A stretch of 64,000 nt of DNA from Oscheius onirici (lineage: Eukaryota > Nematoda > Chromadorea > Rhabditida > Rhabditidae). Below are positions 43,301 to 54,496 of this stretch, one piece after another. The stretch is from positions 1,784,501 through 1,848,500 of the forward strand of contig OW051470.1 in assembly GCA_932521025.1 (NCBI GenBank), in the 5' to 3' direction. The stretch's first letter is position 1, and each line of letters starts with the position of its first letter. Both the position numbers and the translations under genes were made by a program. The notes beneath the pieces are model-generated. The model was not told where the DNA came from, searched no databases, and worked only from the letters and a program-made list of their open reading frames with translations.

Positions 43301-46300
43301 CCATCCGTGGCACATTCCAGATGCACCAGTCCTGTCTTGGTCGGCGGGAAAGGCGGAATGTTCTCGTCTGAATTGAACCATTGTGATCAGAACTACAGTA
43401 ACCCCACCTCCAGAAACATCATTCACATCCACAGGCTGTCTATTCGAAGAAGCGACATCCAAATTTTCATATTCCGGATCATGTTCGAGGAATCTTGCCG
43501 GCCCTTTGGACCGCATAATCTTCTCAGCCAGTTGACCAGCCAGAGGAGTATTGGCAGCGCCGGTCAGTTGAAAAACGTTGTCGGAACTTCCTGTAAAGGA
43601 CAATCTCTGTCTCTCTGTGTCTCTCTTACCAGATAGCTTTTTCAAATATTCTGGATTGGCTTCAACAGTTCCGATGGCAAAAACAGTCACGTTGTGATCT
43701 TTGGAGACTTGAACTGGTAGCTGGACACGGTCTTCGGATTGACCGTCCGTTAGAATGATGAGAATGTTCTCGGCATCGGTACGGTCACCCTGAAAAGAAT
43801 TGGGATCAGTACGTTTAGTATTGGAATCGGCAGGTCGACCGACCGTCTACTGTACTCTCCCAGACTGACTGTAACCCTCCAGTGTCTAGATAATCTTTCT
43901 GTTACTGCCGGTCAATAAAAGTCTGGACTCCCGACTCTATTGAACTAGATATTCCAGTCTTGTTTTCTCCCGACTCTCATTTCTACCTAACAATTAGATG
44001 TCAATAGTCATGTCTCTTCCCTGTCTCGCTGTCACTCACTTCTCCAATCTGACAACCACAATTGGTACTTCTATGATACACAGATGCAATTTTCAAAGTG
44101 TCCATAAACTCAATTAGCTTTTTTTTTTTTCAAAATATGAATTGAGCAAATACAATATTATACAACTTCAATTATATGGAATTAAGATGACTTGAATTTT
44201 ACACTCTCGAATAAGGACTTCTAGACAGGTTTTGGAAGCGCTGGAAGTGTGGACCCACGGTCTAAACACCAATTTTAACAAGGTGGTGGACATGATGGTG
44301 GACATATATTTTTCGATTTCAAAATTTATTCTCAGATGAAATTATGCTTTATTTGAAATAACACTAAAATCTTAATTTTATACCATTTTTAATTATAGCA
44401 ATTTACTATAAATTATGGACTTTTGAAAATTGTGTCTGTGTATCATAGAAGTAACCCACAATTTTCCAATAACTCACCCTCTTCTTCGTGAAGGCAAACT
44501 TCATGACTTTTTCCAGAGCTCTTCCAAGCATACTTCCTCCCTAAAATTAGATTTTCCCTCTCTCTGACTCTCTCAACGGACCGTCATGTACTGTGTATCT
44601 GCAATGTCGTCTTTCAGGAACTGCTTGCAGTTGTGCTTCCTCAGAGAAAATTCTAGATATGGTTCCGTGTTGAACTGGACCAGGGAGACCTGGAATCGTA
44701 TATTTCTCAGTCTCTGTCCCCCAAAATCTGACCTGTACTCCATCTGAACCAATATTCTTCAGCCTGTCCACCGTGTTCAGAATAAGAGTGATAGCATGCA
44801 TAAACTTGTCCTCTGTGAACTTATTGGAAGAATCTAGAAGAAACAGAACATCGCTCCTTGACCTATCCGTGGCATCATTAACAGTAGGACAAGTTCCAGA
44901 CGGTGTCGTCTCTTCACTCTCCGACGGAATGTTCTGAAAGATTACGGTAACAGTATGAGTCGGATGACTACCTCCCAAGACGGAGGTGCAGTGGGGTGCT
45001 TGGTGGTCAACTCAAAGATCTCGTGAGTTACAAAAGGTTCAGTAGGTTTTGGTGGGGTTACGGTAGTTGGTGTAAGAGGTAACTTGGGTACTGTAGTTGT
45101 CTCTACAGGTTCACGATTCGGAACTGTTGGTCTGGAAGCCTCTACTGGAACCAAAGGAGCCTCTTCTGATCCTTCTTGACTCTCTTCTTTGTGGCCAGTT
45201 GGTTCTTCTGTTCCTTCAGAACTAGTAGACAGTCCAGACTCTTGACCAGTAGGCTGAACGACAGTTCCGTGTCCTGTACTCTCCTGACCAGTAGGGTGTC
45301 TCTCTGTTCCCTTGTCCTCTGTACCTTCTGAACTGGGAAGTTCTCCAGACTCTGGACCAGTAGGCTGGCCAACAGTTCCTGTACTCTCCTGTCCAGTCGT
45401 CTCCTCTCCCATCCCCTGCCTCATCATATTCATTTCTCCAAAGCTCTGAGGCGGTGGCTTGACTCTTCCCTTCACTGTCTCTTCCTCTTCCTCACTCTCC
45501 TCTCCAATCAAATGAACGACTCCCGGTCTTACAGTACCCGTCGGCTTGGTGCTAGTCTAAAATCGGGTTACGTGACAGTCACTCTGTGAAAGGATTACTG
45601 TGCTCTCGAAAACGTGTTCCTGTTCAAAGATTGTGGTCTGAAAGAGTGGTGAGTCTAGAAAGTACATTATACCTCAGGAGTGGGGACAGTGGCTGGGGCT
45701 GGAGTGAAGGAGCCGGTCACCTCGTGTGACCCACTCAGATCCACAACTTTGATGGGACGACTGGTTACGATGTTAAAATCCTCCTCTGAACTGGTCTCTT
45801 CCGGATGGGATACAGTAGGAACCGGAGCTGAAAGCAAAAAGTTATAGAGAAAGGTAAGAGGCCAACTCCATCCAACTTCGGGTACTGTAGGTTTCCTTGA
45901 AGTCACAGCCTGTGCTGGTTTCTCCGTCACTTCCGCAGAATTCTCGCGATTGAAGTCGATAGTCACCTGGAATTGAACTGTACTCACTGTCCTGTACTCT
46001 CACCTTATTGGTCGGAATTTCTGCAGGACCAACGATGTAACTCTGTCTGGTAGTTCCTTGGGTGGTGGGAATGGTTGTTTCAGTAGTCACAGTAACTCTT
46101 CTGGTAGTACTTTCGGTAGTCGAGGCAGTAGTCGGGGGTACGATAGGTCTGGAATTTTGTACTGTATAATCTCTTAGTCTCTCTGTCTCTGTCTTTCTGT
46201 GTGTGTCACTCTTCTCCTGCCCACCTCGTAGTGGTTGTGGTTATCCTGAACGATCTGGGAGGAGGAGTCTGTGTAGTGATTCTCTCAGTAGTCGCTTCTG

Positions 46301-49300
46301 TCCTCCTTTGAGTGCTCATGACTACTGTAGGTCGAGTAGTCGTCTCTGTTCTTCTCTGGGTTGTTGGTCGAGTGACTCTTTCAGTAGTAGTTGGTCGACT
46401 AGTAGTTACGACTCTCTCAGTAGTGGTCACAGCACTCTGTGTCCTTCTCTGAGTAGTCGGAACTCTCTCCGTAGTGATTCTGAACGTCGGAGGATGCCAC
46501 TGTTCCGTAGTCGGAGCTACTGTAACCCTGGCAGTTGTTCTGGTTGTTGGAGTCTGGGTAGTTGTGACTCTTCTGGAAGTAGTGGTAACTCTCTCCGTCG
46601 TTTTCGGTCGACTAGTAGTCGTGACTCTCTCAGTAGTTGTCCTAGTTGTCGGTCTGGTAGTGGTGACTCTCTCTGTACTCATGGTAACTACAGTAATCCT
46701 TCTGGTAGTTGATGACGGAGTACTGGAGCCGACGACCTCGTTGAATCCTTCCTCTGAAAGACAATATTCTTTCAGTTTCCCGCCCACTAACCTATAAGAT
46801 GGTTTAGATCCTCTTCCGAGACCTCTCCCGGTTCCATCGAGTCAATAGTATCACCCAGATTCTTGGCAATCTCGTCCACCAGAGCCTGTTCCAGTTCCTT
46901 CCTTAACTCTCCGTCCATATCACTCATCGAGCCATGAAATCTGTTCACTACGATCGGAATAGCTCTTTCCAGTTCCGAGTTGACTGCCTTGTCCAAAGTC
47001 TTTTCGATCTTTCGGTCCGGAGTGCTGACCATCGCTTTGACTTCGACAATGTTGGCTGGACCCTCTTCCATCATTCTCTGAACGTTTTTGGTTTCTGAAA
47101 CCTTTATGGAAAAACTCACGTCAGCTGTGTTTTCATCGACAAACTTTAGCTTGTCTCTGTCGAATTCTTTTGTGATGACGATGGGATTTTGATGGGAGCC
47201 TGGGCCACTGGAAAAGATTGAGAGAGTTGAGGGACAGACTAACCCGTGAGCCGTTCCAATTCCAAAGACTCCATGAATCGGACCAATCTTCGAAACGGCA
47301 TGAGCTCTCTGCTTGTCCCTCGAGTTCAGATATATGTGGACAATGATGTTATTGACCACGTCCGGAGGATTCTAAATACACAGTTCAGACGACTTTCCCA
47401 AAAGGTTAGTATAGCTGGAAGCGGTTAGATTCACACCTCTTCAAGACTACTTAAGTCCACACTAGTAGCTGCAGGCACTTCCTCTTGTCTGGATCTTGGT
47501 CTGGTGGACACTTTCTGTCCGGGAACTACTGCAACTGGAGCTGAAGCTGGTGGTCCTGTCTGCTAAAAGAGGGATGAGTATGAGTCATAAGAACACTGTG
47601 AATTGGGTTAATGGAAAACTGCACTGCACTCTTTGAATCAGGTGTACCTTTGGTGTGTAGACTAGTCTGTGCGGTGGTTCAGGATGTCTGACCGGCAAGC
47701 CGGGTGCGTTGTCCTCTCGTCCTCCGACCACAGCCTTCTCCAGGTAACGATCCTCATCAAATCTTGGCTGCTGTCTCATCGTCATCAGTCGTCTTTCAGC
47801 TTCAAAAAGAAGCTGTCTCTCCAGTTCTTGGTTCAGTGGATGTGACTGTGCCCAGTTTGTGGGTGGCTTAAGTGCACTTTGTGGACCGTTATATGTGGCA
47901 AAGTTGTGTTCAAATCGAAGAGGAACTCACTCTAGGACGGGGGTTCTCAATGCTGGGCATTTGACCATGTCCACGGCTCTGTAAAAGACAGTTTTAAGCT
48001 TCAAACTTTCAAAAATACAATTTAGAAAAAAGGCAAAAACAATTGCTCCCTGTGAGGCTCGAACTCACGACCTTCAGATTATGAGACTGACGCGCTGCCG
48101 ACTGCGCCAAGGAAGCATGTCGGTGTTGTCAATACGTGAGGGTAGCCAGCCAGTTGGCTCGTGTTAGCATGGGAAAGTTTGATCGGGTCATTTTTTAATC
48201 GTTTTCTGATCTTTTTGAGTAAAAAATGTTTAAATCTGTCAGATTTCTTCAAAGCTTGCTTACCTGATGATGTTGGACAGTATAGTAGCTCCTTGGAGGT
48301 TCAAAGAGTGCTGGTTGAGGCGGTGGCTATAATTTTATCTTACTCTTTTGAACAAAAACTATTTCTCTCCAAAAAAAAAATGCTCCAAAAGTCCAAAAAG
48401 CTACCTGATAACCTCTGGCAATCGGTGCTCTCGGAGGAAGATAAGGAGAAGATTCTTCTGGCACCTGCGGACCGATCGGATTTGCCTCATAGCCTCGGCT
48501 CTGCGTTTCGTAATGGGCCAATACCTGGAAATTTCCCCAGATTTTTTATGGCATTCCCAAGCTCTTTATCACTCTCCGGGGGCAAATGTGGTCTCGCCGC
48601 CACTATTCCTTTCGAGATGGACGGATAAAAACCCGTCGCCGCAGGCTGTTATGATCAATCGAAAAGAGACAGTGGACAGTTTTTGGCTAATGATTAGCCG
48701 ATGGCTTTTTAAGGATAGGGGAAAGGTCAGAAAGAGAAGAATTTACTGTCAGAAATAGTCAGAGAGCTGTACTGTCTAGAACAGACTCTTGACTTGTTGT
48801 GAAAGAGACAGTACAGTCAAGTCTGCTGACTCTCTGTCGAAAAACTCATACATTTAGGAAAAGTGTCGATCGTTTAACTCTTGCGACCATATAATCATAG
48901 CCTTTTTGTAAGATTTTTGGTAGCAAACGCTTCAATTCATGCTTTGAGCTGACAACTACGAGTTAAAGAATTAATACTGGAAGCTTCCCGACAGTGCCAC
49001 AATCTGTGGAAAGCGCGCAGCACTCAAACTTCAAATCGTTCTGGCAAGGCTCTTTGCTCAAAAAAGTTATTTTATCGTCTTTTTCACGCATAGAGATTCA
49101 AAATGATACCAAATATGCTAAGAATTTGTTACATTTACGGGAATTTGGTGTCTTCGATCTTGAAGACAACTGTATAGCGCGATTTCAGCCAAGATTTTAG
49201 GTGTTTCCGCATAAGCAACCCAAAGATGTTCAGAATACTCAAGAAGGAGGTACATTTTTTAAGGCATGGGTTCAACTATTGTCAGAATCATGTCCGACCT

Positions 49301-49378
49301 TCTCGGAAGAAAAAGAAAGTAACTCACAATTGGTACTAACAAAAATATAATCGGCCAGTCCCTCCTCCGCCTCGGCAT
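40361..49378 (-). CDS. vWA, mucin-like and ZP-domain transmembrane protein (CUT-6-like cuticlin)
   Basis: A 9-kb minus-strand gene. ATG at 49378 follows TTTTTTTAG. Exon 49328-49378 plus 48405-48524 encode a signal peptide (RRDWPIIFLLVPIVLAHYE). A proline/glutamine-rich part and a globular part (about 46.8-47.4 kb) follow, then a Thr/Ser/Pro/Glu mucin-like region (45.0-46.7 kb). Next is a von Willebrand A domain (about 43.6-44.9 kb: SDVLFLLDSSNKFTED, TGGSMLGRALEKVM, ILIILTDGQSED). The ZP domain comes after (GLVHLECATDGFK, EDRAFLLQCFV, PPTCTYSIRKERPDGPI, GIKIHSCFASDD, FVCKLSLCTRDGDGCEGITP). A membrane span (ILLAVAGLMIFVAATMCR, exon 41100-41310) and a cytosolic tail to TAG 40361 end it. C. elegans CUT-6 joins vWA and ZP domains likewise; ZP proteins polymerise in cuticle or apical matrix. 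The metal site reads DSSNK, not DxSxS. Internal exon borders are partly approximate. Confidence 0.85.
44068..44451. mobile_element. Tc1/mariner-like MITE in a vWA-ZP gene intron
   Basis: A 384-bp element with inverted ends CTTCTATGATACACAGA (44068) and its complement (to 44451), continuing about 40 bases to TCCATAA. TA stands on both sides (44066-44067 and 44452-44453). The middle is AT-rich with no coding. Ends differ from the CCGTAAAA family, so this is a separate family. Confidence 0.75.
48044..48116 (-). tRNA. tRNA-Met (CAT), elongator type
   Basis: The reverse complement gives a 73-nt cloverleaf: acceptor GCTTCCT with AGGGAGC, D-arm GGCGCAGTCGGCAGC, anticodon loop CTCATAA (CAT), T-arm GTGAGTTCGAGCCTCAC. 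The acceptor and T-loop are of the elongator type. It lies in an intron of the vWA-ZP gene, on the same strand. Confidence 0.95.
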
Positions 49379-50816
49379 CTAAAAAAACAGATTAACGCAT
49401 TACTGATAGCTCAAAAAGAAACAAGAAACAAAATAACAGGGAAAAGGATATGAAGCAGTTGGCAACAGGCTGGATTCCGGGCCGCCAAGCCACTGTCTCT
49501 CTCCTGTAATGGCGGGATATCCTTTGTTGCGACACACGGCGGCTTGGCTAGCTTTAGCCCGTGATAAGGATAAGTGTGAGTGTGTGGAAAAAGGTCAAGT
49601 TCTAGGACAGCGTAGTATTAAAGTCAGATTTTTGGTCCCTACTTGTCCATCCATTTTAAATTGCTCTCGCGTCTCTGTCTGCCTGACCCTCTAGTTGGCA
49701 ATTATTTGGCGACAATTGTGAAGATCCGAAAAAGTTATTCTTTTGTAACAAATCGAAACAGGAAAAACAAGTGCGCTAACTTCTGACGACTTTGGGAGTT
49801 TTGCGAAATATCTAACTTTGCAAACATTTTTTTGAAAAGTTGATATAGAAAAAAGAGTCTTTTAAATTTCAAATTGCTGTCGCCGAAGATTGGAAATGAA
49901 CTATAACAATTGAGTGAGCATAATGGAAACGACTTGGGGAAAAAAGTTTACTTCCATTTTGAACCTTTCTCAGTTATCTCTTGCCAGAGACCATTCTCTT
50001 GATTTCATCGAAAGGATCCAAGTAATGGACGAAACGAATCCTCGTGTGTTTGTTTGTCCGAGGAAACGAGCCAAAAGTGTCAAATTGGAGCTTGATCAAC
50101 CGAAATGTAAGTTTCAGACTTGGTGGTACGACTAGCTGTTCCAGATGACACAAACAGACTGACAACAACTCACTAACAGTGTGGAATTGGGGGGAGATGT
50201 CAGTCTATGAACATGGTAAGACAATAATCTGAACGTCTGGTAACAGTAAATTCTACTGTAGGAGGGGAACTTTAAAACAATAGTCTTCCAGGGTTTGGAA
50301 AGTACAAAAAAAAGTGTCATCTTCTTCCCTTACAGCACAGAAGAGAGGCGCGGCAGCTAAGGGTGATAAGCCTCGCCACACTAGAAGTTAGCGAGTTTTT
50401 CCACCCATCGTAATATCTCCACCAATCCGAAGCTGTTTTTTTAGGCAGCGGGAGAAAAACTCGACCCCTGGGAATTAAAGAAAGTGATATTTTGACAGAG
50501 AGATAGAGTTCAGAATCTACTGGAGAGAAACAGAATGCAACCAGTTGATCCGGATGTTGCCCTTAGGCTTACGCTCGAACCCGTCCGTCTCTCTTCCAGA
50601 AAGAACGATAGGTCTTGGGTAATCATGCGAGCGCACACGCGCGGACAGTCTCGACTACCCTTTTCGGGAATGCGCGCGGACGACGGAACAGGTGGCAGCT
50701 TTTGGTGGCGGTGGCTTTGGAAATTGTGAAAGGATAGTGAAAAGATAACGGACCGATGAGAATTCAAAGGAAAAAACTTTGTAAAGAGTGCTACAGTATT
50801 TACTAGACAAGGTATG
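49379..50816. other. Upstream region of vWA-ZP gene; one possible small gene
   Basis: Mostly unrecognised sequence. An imperfect inverted repeat (GCCGCCAAGCCAC near 49482 and GGCGGCTTGGC near 49540) is present. On the plus strand ATG 49923 opens METTWGKKFTSILNLSQLSL, with a GTAAGT donor at 50107 and a possible second exon to about 50176; this two-exon frame of about 70 residues is unrecognised and uncertain. Confidence 0.3.
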
Positions 50817-51029
50817 GTCTGTTCAAAAAGAAGAGGGATTACCGTAAGATTTTAGCTCTTCCCTTCGAGACCCACTTAGCACACAAACATTGGATACTCA
50901 GCCAACAAATTCCAATGTTCGCTGCGCATCTTTCGAATTAGTTGCCTGAGTATCCGACGTTTGCATGCTAAGTGGGTCTCGAAGGGAAGAGCTAAAATCT
51001 TACGGTAACCCTCTTCTTTTTGAACAGAC
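50817..51029. repeat. 213-bp near-perfect hairpin
   Basis: GTCTGTTCAAAAAGAAGAGG at 50817 is mirrored at 51029. The arms run about 65 bases with almost no mismatch, through CCGTAAGATTTTAGCTCTTC and GACCCACTTAGCA, and then about 35 more with some mismatches. Only about 15-20 bases form the loop. The CCGTAA start recalls the mariner-like family, but the pairing extends beyond it. A transcript would form a long double-stranded RNA. Confidence 0.8.
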
Positions 51030-51669
51030 TATAAGTAGTCGGCCTACTGGACAAGAGTCTGGAATTCTTCCTAGACTACTGGTCTATCAAAATGAGAGTA
51101 CTGGTGTAGAAAGTGTACTGATATCCAGTAGTGATCTAGTGAGAGTATTGGTCCCCATGAGTACAGTAAAAATCAGAGAGTTCTGGAGCTCAATTGAATT
51201 GGAATCTGTTGGTCTTGTTACAGTACGCTCTTTGGAAGAAAGGGATTTGTAAGTTACGATAATTATCAGAGAACTGAATGTACCGGTACTGGTTCGGAAA
51301 TCCCCACGAATCAAGTGTGGTTCTTCCTAGCTGTCCAAAACACATTAGTAGTACTAACGGGCAGAACAGTTGATCAAGTAGAATGTCTTACAGTCAAGAT
51401 ATGCATTAGAATCAGCTCTAAAAAGATCAAACAAAGAAATTAAGGTAAAGAACAATTGCTATTCCTCTCAAAATAACGGTTTCAATTAGAGAGAGGACAA
51501 TGATGAATGGATGTGTCCAGTTGTCTCCAGATTGAGATCTGCGCCGCGGAAGGCGATAACTGAAGTCCATCCCATCTTCAATCCCAAGACAATTTTTAAA
51601 AATAGTTGTTCCCCATGCAAAAACCTCACTTTTCGTTAAAAACTGAAAAGAAAAAAAAGAAAAAGATTT

Positions 51670-51686
51670 CGCTCCCGGGTGGGCTC

Positions 51687-51722
<36 letters not shown>

Positions 51723-51742
51723 GCCTATTGCGCCACGGAAGC
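51670..51742 (-). tRNA. tRNA-Asn (GTT)
   Basis: Reverse complement folds into a 73-nt cloverleaf: acceptor GCTTCCG with CGGGAGC, D-arm GGCGCAATAGGCAGC, anticodon stem TCGGC/GCCGA-type with loop CTGTTAA (GTT), T-arm GGTGGTTCGAGCCCACC. One acceptor pair is a wobble. Stands alone between repeat-rich stretches. Confidence 0.95.
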
Positions 51743-52527
51743 ACATTTTCGCCGAAACTCGGGAGGACTGATAGAGGCTCGCGACTGCTAGCAGTGGAAA
51801 AATGCCGAGACTGTCTCCATCGAGCCAATTTATACCACCAATAAGAATGGGATTTTCTCGTTGTAATCTACTCAATTTGTCACCGAATTATCACCCAGAG
51901 ACGGCTGAAAAAGCAGACTACAATGACACCTAGGAACATGCCGATTTTTATGGGAATCTCTGCTAGATCTCTCTCTTTGGATCAGCTTTGTGTAAATTTC
52001 CGTCACTGATAGAGAGTTTTTCTGGCGGAAAGGTGAAAAATCTCGTCAGACTACGCAACCTTGACTACTGGACGAGATATAGAGGGGATAAATCTTCGCT
52101 GTTGACAGGCGTTCAGTTTCACTTTCAGCTTATACTAGCATCATTCGGGATGCCGAGGAATGAAAGGTTTCTAGCATTTTTGGGAAAACAGGCAGTCAAA
52201 TCAATTAGGTAATTAGGAATCAGTGAATAGCTAGGAAGTTTCGGTTACAAAGACAGATGATAGAGAAACTGTCTCTGTTTTGCTCATTTTCTCTTCAAGG
52301 AAAGAACCGGCAAACAGCTTTTTTCATGATGGGTATGGAACAGTTTGAGCCAAAACAAAGGACAGAGAAGAGACATTACGGCAACAAGAGTAGTACGGTA
52401 TTCGCGAAAACGTCTCGTTTCAAGCAGAAACCTTTTCCGGATACTCAGAGAACAATCTCTTCGTTTCTGGTAAGAAGGGCAATGAGTCAAAGAATGAGAG
52501 CTTGGTATAGGAAATTTTTTTTTTTCG

Positions 52528-52893
52528 TAGGCATGGGTGCCGGGCCCGTGCCAGCCAGGGATGGGCGGATACCGGATTTCCATATGGCGCTATTTTTTCG
52601 CACCAACTCCTAATACATAGGGCCTGTGCATCGTATTGCGAGTTGGTGCGCAGCAAAGTTCAGATTGGCGCTATCCGGGAATCCGGTACCCGCCCATCCC
52701 TGGTGCCAGCAGTGCGCACATTTGAGGGAACCATGAAAACTTGGCACACAGTTTGAAAATAGCTCAATATGCCAGTCTGAGCTTATGTTCAAAATGAGTG
52801 CCAAGTTTTTTCGCTAAAGTATTCTTCTCCCGAAAATGCGCCTTGATGGCATGGTCTCGGCCAAAACTGACACTGCCCCGGTGCCCATGCCTA
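52528..52893. mobile_element. Outer hAT-like MITE
   Basis: Ends TAGGCATGGGTGCCGGG (52528) and, reversed, TAGGCATGGGCACCGGGG (52893). The ends resemble the TAGACATGG family at 7802. Flanking octamers TTTTTTCG and TTCTTTCA agree at six positions, perhaps a decayed duplication. A second element is inserted inside it. Confidence 0.65.
52556..52702. mobile_element. Inner hAT-like MITE nested in another element
   Basis: A 147-bp element with ends CAGGGATGGGCGGATACCGG (52556) and its complement (52702), flanked by a perfect 8-bp duplication GTGCCAGC (52548-52555 and 52703-52710). The CAGGG-type end and 8-bp duplication are typical of hAT. It interrupts the outer element at 52528-52893. Confidence 0.85.
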
Positions 52894-53840
52894 TTCTTTC
52901 AAAACTTCATGTGACAGGCAAGTTTGCCAAACTGTCTCATTAGTTGAATTGCAGTCAAAATTATGAGGAGTGTGGTGAAGAAGTTAGTACTCTGAAAACT
53001 CAACGGTCTAAGAATTGAAATTTGCTTTTGAAGGTGCAAACGACAATAAGAACTTCTGGATAAAGGTTCCCTGGAAAGAAGGCGAATTGTTTGGTTCTTG
53101 TAAAAATATACAGTATTTTCAGACATGTGACAAGGAAAGTTTCAGGTACTGGTAATGGAGACGGTTAGATAACCTAGAGTGAAAGTCTGCGATCGATCAC
53201 AGTTTCCTGAGGAAGCTGAGGTTGGTTTGAAATTAAAAAAACAGTTCCGGGTGGTGATTCAATTGTCCAAGCGCCCTCTGGCACCCCACACCGGCCCGTG
53301 ATAAATTAGTCCGGATCTCTTGGTTGGAATGGGGGATGATGCCCTCAAGGACAGACTCGGGGATTAACAAAATGCGGCCTCCGCGTTCCATTATCTATAG
53401 TTTACAGGAACTGTTTGGGAGGGGATTTCTGAGATGTCATTTTCTGGAACAGATCTAGTTTTGTATAGATTCGGCTTCTCTGCAAAAAGCAGCCTGGAAG
53501 CTGAAAACGACATGTCCTGAGGACCTAAAAAGCCAAATTTTGTCGCATAGCTTTCCATTTTTCTTCCTTTGAACTCGATACCCAGATTCATTCACTCTGT
53601 CCTCCTCACCACCTCCTGGATTGGTCACCATTCGGAGCAATGTAGCCCGTTCTCTCGGGGACCCTTCCACCATCTTCTAGTAGCACTTATCTCGAAAGTC
53701 TACTCTTTACTAAAGTTTGTTCTTAGTTATTTGTCTTTTCTACAGTTAAATTTAGAAATACATCTGTTCAGTGTCTCTCGAGACTCAGAACTATCATTAT
53801 TGTTATGTTGATCTGAACCATCACATGGCCAAAAAGAGAC
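52894..53840. other. No gene recognised; start of a dispersed repeat
   Basis: No recognisable coding region. Around 53698 the sequence GTCTACTCTTTACTAAAGTT begins a segment also seen near 54132 and 63827, marking a dispersed repeat. Confidence 0.35.
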
Positions 53841-54496
53841 GTGTCGGACGACGCTGAAACTGAGGAGAACTCGCTCGCTGGTAGAAGATACTGGACGACA
53901 TCTCTCCCCGCAATCCCTCATTCTTCGGATATTCCTTGTAACTTCCGTCGACCAGTTTCAGTTGCGAATTTAATCGAGTATGTTTTACGAGAGACCGTAG
54001 AAGAGCAACAGAATGAGGGACAGGACGAAGAAGCAGAAGAATCCGAGACCGAGGCAATCAAAGTGGAACAAGCCAATCCTGTACAAGAAGAAGCAGGCCT
54101 CGAATATGAGCAGACCATCGAAGACGGAGAAAGTCTACTCTTTACTAAAGTTCGTTCATATTCTTTAGTTTGTTCAAGAGTAATCTTCAGATCTTCACAA
54201 TCACGGAAACAATTCAGGAAATTTAGGAAACAACCATACTCGAATCCCACCGCATAAATGCACTTGGTGCCCAGTAAGAGGTCACCATTTTGGTACAAAC
54301 TGCCCTCAGTATCCGTCATATCACAGTCGATTATCAGGAACAGAAAAAATGCCTCAGGTGCCTGAATGGTGCAATTCACGCGAAAGGGCCATGCTCCGAA
54401 CCGATCTGCCACTACTGCAAAAACACAGTAAACAACAGCCAGCATCCTTCGCTCTTGTGCCCCCATGAAGCATGGAAATATGCTGCAGACGAATAA
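53841..54496 (+). pseudogene. Gag-like zinc-knuckle fragment of a retroelement (BEL/Pao-like)
   Basis: A plus frame from ATG 53841 reads an acidic segment (EQQNEGQDEEAEESETEAIK). Later frames carry cysteine-histidine knuckles: CTWCPVRGHHFGTNC (about 54258-54300), then, after a frame change, KKCLRCLNGAIHAKGPC and CHYCKN with QHPSLLCPH, ending with TAA at about 54494. Three knuckle-like units in this order are typical of gag proteins of BEL/Pao retrotransposons, where they bind element RNA. No protease, RT or integrase follows, so this is a remnant. The BEL/Pao assignment is tentative. Confidence 0.5.

Noticed and set aside
46203..46797. Long plus-strand frames rich in S, C or V
   Set aside because: They are exact antisense of the Thr-rich coding region of the vWA-ZP protein; the repeats make every frame open.
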